A stretch of 5,901 bases of DNA from DASVLX01 sp036384655 (GTDB taxonomy: Bacteria > Actinomycetota > Actinomycetes > Mycobacteriales > Pseudonocardiaceae), in assembly GCA_036384655.1 (NCBI GenBank), contig DASVLX010000064.1, positions 1 through 5,901 on the forward strand, in the 5' to 3' direction. The notes under the pieces are model-generated. The model was not told where the DNA came from, ran no database searches, and saw only the letters and a program-made list of their open reading frames with translations. The translations under genes were made by a program, and so were the position numbers. Positions 1-5,901 of the stretch are shown piece after piece; position 1 is the stretch's first letter, and every line of letters begins with the position of its first letter.

Positions 1-269
1 CGCATCAGCCGCTCGACCGTGCACCGGGCGACCTCGATGCCATCCCGCCTCAACTGGCACCAGATCTTGCGTGCTCCGTACACGCAGAAGTTGTCCTGAT
101 AGACTCGCTGAATCTCCACCTTCAGTTGTTCGTCCCGGACCACCCGAGCCGACGGCGGCCGGGACTTCGCGGCATAGTAGGTCGACGGAGCGATCCGCAA
201 TTCAGCGCAAATCGGCTCGACTCCGAACGATTCCTTGTGCTCGTCGATGAACTCGACTACCGCGGCAGT
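1..269 (-). pseudogene. IS3-family transposase OrfB, N-terminal fragment
   Basis: Read on the minus strand, the protein starts about TAAVVEFIDEHKESFGVEPI and continues through APSTYYAAKSRPPSAR, then VYGARKIWCQLRRDGIEVAR and CTVERLM. This is the OrfB N-terminus with the HTH_21-type region (the VYGARKIW...RDGI.VARCTVERLM pattern) that precedes the DDE integrase core; the catalytic core would lie beyond base 1. The visible 89 codons have no stop. In intact IS3 elements this frame is expressed as an OrfAB fusion by -1 frameshifting from orfA. Here orfA lacks its start, so the fusion cannot be made and the gene is probably dead, even though the visible frame is clean. An internally started OrfB cannot be excluded, but I see no good in-frame ATG with a ribosome site. 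Family assignment is firm; the subgroup is not assigned. Confidence 0.8.
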
Positions 270-311
270 CGCGGGTCGAGCTCCCGCGCGAAGAAAGCCG
301 ACGCCAATTTC
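257..311 (-). pseudogene. IS3-family OrfA, C-terminal remnant
   Basis: Only the last 17 or so codons of orfA remain, ending LASAFFARELDPRLPR and a TAG stop at 257-259. The frame is one base ahead of the downstream orfB frame, as expected for the -1 frameshift arrangement of IS3 elements. Further upstream in the same frame the residues no longer look like OrfA, and three stops occur before position 600, so the gene is truncated at its 5' end. I do not see a clear A-AAA-AAG type slippery heptamer in the retained part. Confidence 0.65.
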
Positions 312-627
312 ACGTTCAGCAACCTGGAGTACCAGGCACTATCGAATCTCGACGGCTATCCGACGTATGCGGATTTTGTCATCCCATGCACGGAAACAGC
401 AGGCTTCGTGCGGTCAAATCATCTCGCTGAAGTCGCCAGCGAGTGGGACCTGCCGAGTGTAGAAGATCTCGATTTTTTCGCCATAGATCATGAATGGCGG
501 GACGAGAAAACCCAGAACTCCTGGTACGAGCGACCTGCTGGCTCGACCGCGACGCTGCAGATCCTGGTAGCTGAATCTTCCTCGTGCCACGTGTATTTGA
601 CCGCTGTTGATCACTATTGATCAGCGA
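312..627. other. Gene-poor scar between IS remnant and pdxS terminator
   Basis: I find no convincing gene here. The stretch is clearly less GC-rich than the rest of the window (97 of 180 bases G or C at 361-540 by hand count), which suggests acquired or decaying DNA. A plus-strand frame open from 126 to 620 crosses it, but it overlaps the transposase fragment, has no ribosome site and matches no family I know. On the minus strand around 414-480 there are short pieces reminiscent of an OrfB C-terminus (IEIFYTRQ in one frame, then HSL and FD in another), which may be a second, badly decayed transposase tail. A short palindromic heptamer, TTGATCA, occurs twice at 607-613 and 617-623. Confidence 0.5.
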
Positions 628-676
628 ACTGGCGGTCCCCGGTCCCGACGAAATGCCGGAGCCGGGGACCGCCAGT
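628..676 (-). terminator. Strong hairpin terminator downstream of pdxS
   Basis: Bases 628-642 (ACTGGCGGTCCCCGG) and 662-676 (CCGGGGACCGCCAGT) are perfectly complementary, giving a 15-bp GC-rich stem with a 19-base loop, 10 bases past the pdxS stop codon. In the direction of pdxS transcription the stem is followed by TTCGCTGATC, not by a run of T, so it is a U-tract-less hairpin of the sort common after actinobacterial genes. It is the only strong hairpin I find between pdxS and the insertion-sequence scar, and it would isolate pdxS from what lies downstream. Its symmetry means it could also stop transcription coming from the IS side. Confidence 0.8.
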
Positions 677-686
677 CGGGGTCAGG

Positions 687-1610
687 TCACCAGCCGCGCT
701 CGGCGAGGCGGTGGGGCTCGGGGATCTCCTCGACGTTGATGCCGACCATGGCCTCACCCAGGCCACGCGACACCTTGGCGATCACGTCCGGGTCGTCGAA
801 GAAGGTCGTCGCCTTCACGATGGCCTCGGCGCGCTTGGCCGGGTCGCCGGACTTGAAGATCCCGGAGCCGACGAACACGCCCTCGGCGCCCAACTGCATC
901 ATCATCGCCGCGTCGGCCGGGGTGGCGATGCCGCCGGCGGTGAACAGCACGACCGGCAGCTTGCCCTTCTCGGCGATCTCGCGGACCAGCTCGTACGGCG
1001 CCTGCAGTTCCTTGGCCGCGACGTACAGCTCCTCCTCCGGCAGCGAGGACAGCCGGCGGATCTCCGCGCGGATCGCCCGCATGTGGGTGGTCGCGTTGGA
1101 CACGTCACCGGTGCCGGCCTCGCCCTTGGACCGGATCATCGCCGCGCCCTCGGTGATCCGGCGCAGTGCCTCGCCGAGGTTCGTCGCCCCGCACACGAAC
1201 GGCACCGTGAACTTCCACTTGTCGATGTGATGCGCGTAGTCGGCCGGGGTTAGCACCTCGGACTCGTCGATGTAGTCGACGCCGAGGGACTGCAGAACCT
1301 GTGCCTCGACGAAATGGCCGATCCGCGCCTTGGCCATGACCGGGATCGAGACGGTGTTGATGATGCCGTCGATGAGGTCAGGGTCGCTCATGCGTGCCAC
1401 GCCACCCTGCGCCCGGATGTCCGCGGGCACCCGCTCCAACGCCATCACGGCGACGGCGCCGGCGTCCTCGGCGATCTTGGCCTGCTCGGGGGTGACCACG
1501 TCCATGATCACGCCGCCCTTCAGCATCTCCGCCATACCGCGCTTCACACGCGCGGTACCGGTCTGCGGGCTGGCGGTGCCGGGAGTCGGGGTGGCATCGA
1601 CGGTAGTCAC
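687..1610 (-). CDS. pdxS: Pyridoxal 5'-phosphate synthase, synthase subunit PdxS (Pdx1)
   Basis: PdxS condenses ribose 5-phosphate, glyceraldehyde 3-phosphate and ammonia into pyridoxal 5'-phosphate in the deoxyxylulose-independent vitamin B6 pathway; ammonia normally comes from the glutaminase PdxT, with which it forms a cytosolic 12+12 complex. The 307-residue protein is a complete (beta/alpha)8 Pdx1: KRGMAEMLKGGVIMDV at 23-38, the PVMAKARIGHFVEAQ strand at 90-104, SKGEAGTGDVSNA at 161-173, FTAGGIATPADAA near the phosphate site, and the conserved end LAERGW. Aligned to Bacillus subtilis PdxS with an offset of 13, Asp37, Lys94 and Lys162 fall on the catalytic Asp24, Lys81 and Lys149. The N-terminus is about 13 residues longer than in Bacillus, and rich in Thr, Pro and Gly. 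The start is GTG at 1610, chosen because AAGGAG ends five bases before it. The gene is alone in its unit: pdxT does not follow, and a hairpin then IS debris lie downstream. Confidence 0.97.
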   Translation of the reverse strand: MTTVDATPTPGTASPQTGTARVKRGMAEMLKGGVIMDVVTPEQAKIAEDAGAVAVMALERVPADIRAQGGVARMSDPDLIDGIINTVSIPVMAKARIGHFVEAQVLQSLGVDYIDESEVLTPADYAHHIDKWKFTVPFVCGATNLGEALRRITEGAAMIRSKGEAGTGDVSNATTHMRAIRAEIRRLSSLPEEELYVAAKELQAPYELVREIAEKGKLPVVLFTAGGIATPADAAMMMQLGAEGVFVGSGIFKSGDPAKRAEAIVKATTFFDDPDVIAKVSRGLGEAMVGINVEEIPEPHRLAERGW

Positions 1611-1614
1611 GAAA

Positions 1615-1621
1615 GCTCCTT
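1615..1621 (-). promoter_or_regulatory. Shine-Dalgarno of pdxS
   Basis: On the minus strand AAGGAGC is followed by TTTC and the GTG start codon at 1610. The spacing of five bases after AAGGAG is suitable, and it decides in favour of the GTG start over any downstream Met codon, such as Met26, which would remove conserved residues. Confidence 0.8.
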
Positions 1622-1665
1622 GTCAGTTACAGCGGATGTCAGCGAACCGAAATCCACGGGGAAAC

Positions 1666-1681
1666 CGCACCTCAGGGTGCG
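1666..1681 (-). other. Small hairpin in the pdxS leader
   Basis: CGCACC (1666-1671) and GGTGCG (1676-1681) form a perfect 6-bp stem with a four-base loop. If the TACGAT box upstream is used, this hairpin sits at the extreme 5' end of the pdxS mRNA, where such structures often slow decay. It is too short to be called a terminator or riboswitch, and it could be chance in GC-rich DNA. Confidence 0.35.
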
Positions 1682-1690
1682 TCACCATCC

Positions 1691-1696
1691 ATCGTA
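1691..1696 (-). promoter_or_regulatory. Possible -10 box of pdxS
   Basis: The minus strand reads TACGAT here, fitting the TAnnnT pattern of actinobacterial housekeeping promoters. It would place the transcript start near 1683 and give a leader of about 70 bases before the GTG. At 17-18 bases upstream there is only a poor -35 match (TACTGA or GTACTG), so the call rests on one hexamer and its sensible distance from the gene. Confidence 0.3.
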
Positions 1697-1808
1697 CGGC
1701 GCACGTGGACCGCTCAGTACAGCCAATTCGACCCGTTCTCAGCAGGCCACTTCGAGGTCCACTTCCCGGGCCGTCGACGCTCGCCAGCGAACCACTGTGC
1801 GCCTGCCG

Positions 1809-1837
1809 TTGACCCGCCGTTCGTGGGCTTGTAACAA
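1809..1837 (+). promoter_or_regulatory. Possible promoter of the EF-G2 gene
   Basis: TTGACC (1809-1814) matches the -35 consensus at five of six bases, and TAACAA (1832-1837) is a fair -10 at exactly 17 bases spacing. This would start transcription near 1844, giving a leader of roughly 95 bases before the ATG. The -10 lies inside the 9-bp palindrome TTGTAACAA. A second candidate -10, TATACG at 1864-1869, has no decent -35 at the right distance. Confidence 0.4.
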
Positions 1838-1888
1838 ACCCCAAAACGGGTGTCTGATCCAGGTATACGAACAGTGTCCGACACCGAC

Positions 1889-1924
1889 GGACGGCGTGGT
1901 CCTCGTCGGGGGACGGCGTGGTCC
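1889..1924 (+). repeat. 14-bp direct repeat upstream of the EF-G2 ribosome site
   Basis: GGACGGCGTGGTCC occurs exactly at 1889-1902 and again at 1911-1924, 22 bases apart start to start, about two turns of the DNA helix. Each copy also has GGAC and GTCC arms, so each is a small inverted repeat. The second copy ends three bases before the AGGAGG. It could be an operator pair or an mRNA structure near the ribosome site; it could equally be a simple tandem duplication. Confidence 0.5.
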
Positions 1925-1926
1925 GC

Positions 1927-1932
1927 AGGAGG
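1927..1932 (+). promoter_or_regulatory. Shine-Dalgarno of the EF-G2 gene
   Basis: AGGAGG is followed by TGGATC and an ATG at 1939, an optimal six-base spacing. This favours the ATG over the in-frame GTG at 1918, whose codons would run through the ribosome site itself. Confidence 0.9.
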
Positions 1933-1938
1933 TGGATC

Positions 1939-4080
1939 ATGAGCACCAAGCACGTGGACAGTGGTCCCGCCACTGGCCAGAACGGAGCGGCGGTCGCTGT
2001 TGATGACCCCGCCAGGGTGCGCAACATCGCACTGGTCGGTCCCTCCGGCTCCGGCAAAACGACCCTGACCGAATCTTTGCTGGCAGCCACCGGGGTGCTG
2101 CCGCGGGCCGGCTCGGTCGTCGACGGTACGACGGTCTGTGACCACGATCCGGCCGCCATCCACCAGCAGCGCTCGGTGGGCCTGGCGGTCGCGCCGATCA
2201 TGTCCGACGATGTCAAGATCAATCTGATCGACACCCCCGGATACGCGGACTTCGTGGGCGAGTTGCGCGCCGGGCTGCGCGCCGCCGACGCCGCGTTGTT
2301 CGTGGTCAGCGCGGCGGAGGGCGTTGACCCGGCGACCGTGGCGCTCTGGCAGGAGTGTGCGGAGGTGGGCATGCCGCGCGCGGTGGTGATCAGCAGACTC
2401 GATCATCCGCGCGCCAACCCGGGCAACGAGATCGCCGCCTGCCGGGAGGCGTTCGGCGGCGCGGTCCTGCCGATGTATCTGCCGGCGGTGGACGGCTCGC
2501 CGGCGCTGATCGGCATGTTGTCCGGCCGGTACTTCGATTATTCGTCCGGCGGTGAGCCGGTGATCAGCGAGCCGACACCGGCGCAGGCGGCCGGGCTTGA
2601 GGAGGCCCGCAACGAGCTGATCGAGGCGATGATCGGCGAGAACGAGGACGAGTCCCTGATGGACCGCTACCTCGCCGGCGAGACCATCGACTACCAGACT
2701 CTCCTCGACGACCTGGAGAAGGCGGTCGCGCGAGGCACGTTCTATCCGGTCATCCCGGTGTGTTCGGCCACCGGGGTCGGCCTGGCGCAACTGCTGGAAC
2801 TGCTGGTCCGTGGCTTCCCCTCCCCGCTGGAACACCCGCTGCCGACGGTCACCGCGGCGGACGGCAAGGCGCATGAGGCACTGGTGCCCAACCCGGGCGG
2901 CCCGCTGGCCGCCGAGGTGGTGCGCACCACCGTCGACTCCTACGTGGGCCGGGTGTCGCTGGTCCGGGTGTTCTCCGGAACGCTGCGCCCGGAGGCGCCG
3001 GTGCACATCTCCGGACACGGGCTGTCCGACCGGGGTCACGCCGATCACGACGGCGACGAGCGGGTGGCGCACATCTACTCGCCGCTGGGCGCCAACCTCC
3101 GCGAGGTGCAGTACTGCGTGGCCGGCGACCTGTGCGCGCTGACCAAGATCGGAACGGCGGAAACCGGCGACACCGTGTCAGATCCGGGTGAGCCGCTGCT
3201 GATGCGGCCGTGGACGATGCCCGAACCGCTGCTGCCGGTCGCGGTGCTGGCCCGCAAGCGTAGCGACGAGGACGCGCTCGCCCGCAACCTGGCCCGGCTG
3301 GTGGCCAGTGATCCGACGCTGCGGATGGAACGCAACCCGGAGACGCACCAGTTGGTGTTGTGGTGCATGGGCGAGGCCCATGCCGACGTGGTGCTGGCCC
3401 GGCTGCAGGCCGGCGGTGTGGAGGTGGACACCGAGCCGGTGAAGGTGCCGCTGCGGGAGACGTTCGCCGCGCCGGCGAAGGGCCACGGCCGGCATGTCAA
3501 GCAGTCCGGCGGGCACGGCCAGTACGCGGTCTGCGACATCCAGATCGAGCCGTTGCCGCGCGGCACCGGGTTCGAGTTCGTCGACAAGATCGTCGGCGGC
3601 GCGATCCCGAACCAGTTCATCACCAGCGTCGAGAAGGGCGTCCGGGCGCAACTGACCGCCGGCCTGCGGGACGGCTGGCCCGTGGTCGACATCCGGGTCA
3701 CGCTGCTGGACGGCAAGGCACACAGCGTCGACTCGTCGGACGCCGCGTTCCAGACGGCCGGGTCGCTGGCGCTCAAGGACGCGGCGGCCAACGGCAAGCT
3801 GACCCGGCTGGAACCGCTGGACGAGGTGCTGATCGACATCCCGGACGACCACCTGGGCACGATCCTCGGTGACCTGTCCGGCCGGCGCGGCCGGGTGCTG
3901 GGCACCGAACCGGGAGACGACGGGCACACCGAGGTCAGGGCCGAGGTGCCGGCCAGTGAACTGCTCCGCTACGCCATCGACCTGCGGTCGATGACCTCCG
4001 GTGCGGGGAAGTTCAACCGCCGGTTCGCCCGCTACGACCCGCTGCCGCTGCACCAGGCCGCCGGCGCCGCGCCCGCCTGA
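1939..4080 (+). CDS. fusA2: Elongation factor G-like protein EF-G2 (FusA2-type translational GTPase)
   Basis: This 713-residue protein has the full EF-G architecture: G domain about 28-300, domain II about 320-415, III about 428-500, IV about 502-625, V about 626-705. Seen motifs are the P-loop GPSGSGKT (34-41), DTPG (98-101), the G5-like CSATG (275-279), SGGHGQYA (523-530), GGAIPNQF and SVEKG in domain IV, the tip segment AHSVDSSDAAFQ with His595 where E. coli EF-G has His583, and GDLSGRRGRVLG in domain V. It differs from canonical EF-G at two nucleotide-binding motifs: RSVGL (78-82) stands where RGITI carries the switch I threonine, and SRLD (152-155) replaces NKxD. From memory, mycobacterial FusA2 shares the RSVGL pattern, placing this with the actinobacterial EF-G2 paralogs, whose role in translocation or ribosome handling is not settled. 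The usual neighbours of true fusA (rpsL, rpsG, tuf) are absent. It stands alone, transcribed away from pdxS. Confidence 0.93.
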   Translation: MSTKHVDSGPATGQNGAAVAVDDPARVRNIALVGPSGSGKTTLTESLLAATGVLPRAGSVVDGTTVCDHDPAAIHQQRSVGLAVAPIMSDDVKINLIDTPGYADFVGELRAGLRAADAALFVVSAAEGVDPATVALWQECAEVGMPRAVVISRLDHPRANPGNEIAACREAFGGAVLPMYLPAVDGSPALIGMLSGRYFDYSSGGEPVISEPTPAQAAGLEEARNELIEAMIGENEDESLMDRYLAGETIDYQTLLDDLEKAVARGTFYPVIPVCSATGVGLAQLLELLVRGFPSPLEHPLPTVTAADGKAHEALVPNPGGPLAAEVVRTTVDSYVGRVSLVRVFSGTLRPEAPVHISGHGLSDRGHADHDGDERVAHIYSPLGANLREVQYCVAGDLCALTKIGTAETGDTVSDPGEPLLMRPWTMPEPLLPVAVLARKRSDEDALARNLARLVASDPTLRMERNPETHQLVLWCMGEAHADVVLARLQAGGVEVDTEPVKVPLRETFAAPAKGHGRHVKQSGGHGQYAVCDIQIEPLPRGTGFEFVDKIVGGAIPNQFITSVEKGVRAQLTAGLRDGWPVVDIRVTLLDGKAHSVDSSDAAFQTAGSLALKDAAANGKLTRLEPLDEVLIDIPDDHLGTILGDLSGRRGRVLGTEPGDDGHTEVRAEVPASELLRYAIDLRSMTSGAGKFNRRFARYDPLPLHQAAGAAPA

Positions 4081-5481
<1,401 letters not shown>

Positions 5482-5502
5482 GGACCCATCGTGCGCGCCC
5501 GG

Positions 5503-5901
5503 CTATCCGGCGGCGAGTTCACCGAGCAGCCGCCAGGTGCGCCGCCGTGCGGTCTCGCCAGCAAGCTGGGTCTGGGTGATCAGCAGTTCGGTGGCGCCTG
5601 CGTCGAAGTACCGGCGCAGCTCGGCGGCCACCGTCTCCTCGTCGCCGATCACCACCAGGTCCGCGACGCGCCGGGCGCCGGACAGTTCGACGATCCGCCG
5701 GTAGGACGGCACCCGGTCGTAGAACGCGGTCTGGGTGGCGGCGGCCTCGCGGGCGGCGGCCACGACGTCGTCCGAGCCGCCGGTCACCACGGCGGCGACA
5801 CCGGCGATGATCCGGGGCGCCGGCCGTCCCGCCCGCTCGGCGGCCCGGGTGATCTCCGGGACGATGTGCTCGGCGATCGCCCTCGGACCGGCGAACAGCG
5901 G
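5503..5901 (-). CDS. LLM-class F420-dependent oxidoreductase, C-terminal part
   Basis: The frame is open from the right edge to a TAG at 5503-5505 and gives the last 132 residues; the N-terminal part, including most of the cofactor site, lies outside. The fragment reads PLFAGPRAIAEHIVPEITRA, then RPAPRIIAGVAAVVTG, FYDRVPSYRRIVELSG, VADLVVIGDEETVAAELRRY, FDAGATELLIT and a final ARRRTWRLLGELA. The succession of P.Y...L...G, ADL.VIGDE..V...L, AGAT and a terminal arginine-rich R.LL.ELA helix is that of bacterial luciferase-like (LLM) flavin or F420 enzymes, best matching as I recall the MSMEG_4879-type F420 oxidoreductases (TIGR03564). Members use coenzyme F420 or FMN to reduce or oxidise small organic substrates in the cytosol; the substrate is unknown. 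It is the upstream partner of the aminotransferase in a probable operon, 21 bp apart. Confidence 0.82.
   Translation of the reverse strand, partial: PLFAGPRAIAEHIVPEITRAAERAGRPAPRIIAGVAAVVTGGSDDVVAAAREAAATQTAFYDRVPSYRRIVELSGARRVADLVVIGDEETVAAELRRYFDAGATELLITQTQLAGETARRRTWRLLGELAAG

Larger units (their letters stand above)
1..311 (-). mobile_element. IS3-family insertion sequence remnant (orfA end plus orfB start), cut by the left edge
   Basis: The minus strand carries the junction typical of IS3-family elements: the last codons of orfA, followed in the -1 frame by orfB. The orfA frame reads KLASAFFARELDPRLPR and stops at TAG (257-259); this resembles the usual orfA C-terminus with its ASAFFA...ELD motif. 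Upstream of about position 311 the similarity to orfA ends abruptly, so most of orfA, including its helix-turn-helix, and the left terminal repeat are gone. The orfB part is open to the window edge. No terminal inverted repeat or target duplication can be seen, because one end is lost and the other lies outside the window. The boundary at 311 is my estimate from where orfA-like residues stop. Confidence 0.8.
1611..1938. promoter_or_regulatory. Divergent intergenic region between pdxS and the EF-G2 gene
   Basis: These 328 bases hold no gene that I can support; minus-strand frames running through them are antisense extensions from the EF-G2 gene. They must contain the promoters of both divergent genes. 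On the pdxS side I see a weak TACGAT -10-like box (1691-1696, minus strand) and a small hairpin in the leader (1666-1681). On the EF-G2 side I see a TTGACC/TAACAA pair, an 11-bp palindrome GTGTCCGACAC at 1874-1884, a 14-bp direct repeat next to the ribosome site, and AGGAGG. I do not recognise a riboswitch or a known operator consensus. Confidence 0.6.

Noticed and set aside
126..620. A 164-codon plus-strand open frame across the IS remnant and the scar
   Set aside because: Its first half is antisense to a clear IS3 transposase, it lacks a ribosome site, and its sequence matches no family I recognise.
607..623. Two TTGATCA heptamers as a target-site duplication of an insertion sequence
   Set aside because: They are only ten bases apart, and no element lies between them.
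711..1253. Long plus-strand open frames over pdxS, including one rich in His, Arg, Leu and Gly
   Set aside because: They are antisense to a certain gene, and long spurious frames are expected opposite GC-rich codons.
1864..1869. TATACG as the main -10 box of the EF-G2 gene
   Set aside because: No acceptable -35 lies 16-18 bases upstream; the TTGACC/TAACAA pair is a better fit.
1918..1938. GTG at 1918 as the start of the EF-G2 gene
   Set aside because: The extra codons would overlap the AGGAGG that is ideally placed for the ATG at 1939.
1714..4053. Long minus-strand open frames opposite the EF-G2 gene and through the intergenic region
   Set aside because: They are low-complexity Arg/His/Pro/Ala-rich translations antisense to a protein with unmistakable EF-G motifs.

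Overview
The window looks like chromosomal DNA of a high-GC Gram-positive actinomycete. Most of it is strongly GC-rich: a hand count of 2281-2340 gives 46 of 60 bases as G or C. The gene content fits this assignment: an EF-G2-type second elongation factor G, the deoxyxylulose-independent PLP synthase PdxS, and an F420-type (LLM-class) oxidoreductase. I cannot name a genus from sequence reading alone.

Layout. Bases 1 to about 311 (minus strand) hold the end of an IS3-family orfA and the N-terminal part of its orfB, running off the left edge; the 5' part of orfA is missing. Bases 312-627 are a gene-poor, less GC-rich scar (97 of 180 G or C at 361-540), possibly with a decayed tail of a second IS3 transposase. 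A perfect 15-bp hairpin at 628-676 ends the pdxS transcript. pdxS (687-1610, minus) is complete. A 328-bp divergent intergenic region follows, with the pdxS leader on one side and a likely promoter, a 14-bp direct repeat and a strong Shine-Dalgarno for the EF-G2 gene on the other. The EF-G2 gene (1939-4080, plus) is complete. It meets a convergent class III aminotransferase gene (4081-5481, minus) with no base between the two stop codons. The aminotransferase lies 21 bp downstream of the 3' end of an LLM/F420-type oxidoreductase gene (5503 to the right edge, minus), and the two probably form one operon.

How the genes relate. PdxS makes pyridoxal 5'-phosphate, the cofactor of the class III aminotransferase, but the two are separate transcription units and this link is only metabolic. 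The glutaminase partner gene pdxT, often near pdxS, is not visible; the side downstream of pdxS is occupied by insertion-sequence debris. The oxidoreductase-aminotransferase pair suggests a small catabolic or redox operon that continues beyond the right edge.

I see no CRISPR array, tRNA, rRNA, phage or defence gene, and nothing that amounts to an undescribed system. The points most worth a second look are the altered GTPase motifs of the EF-G2 protein, the same-frame amber junction between the two operon genes, the stop-codon palindrome of the convergent pair, and the insertion-sequence scar next to pdxS.
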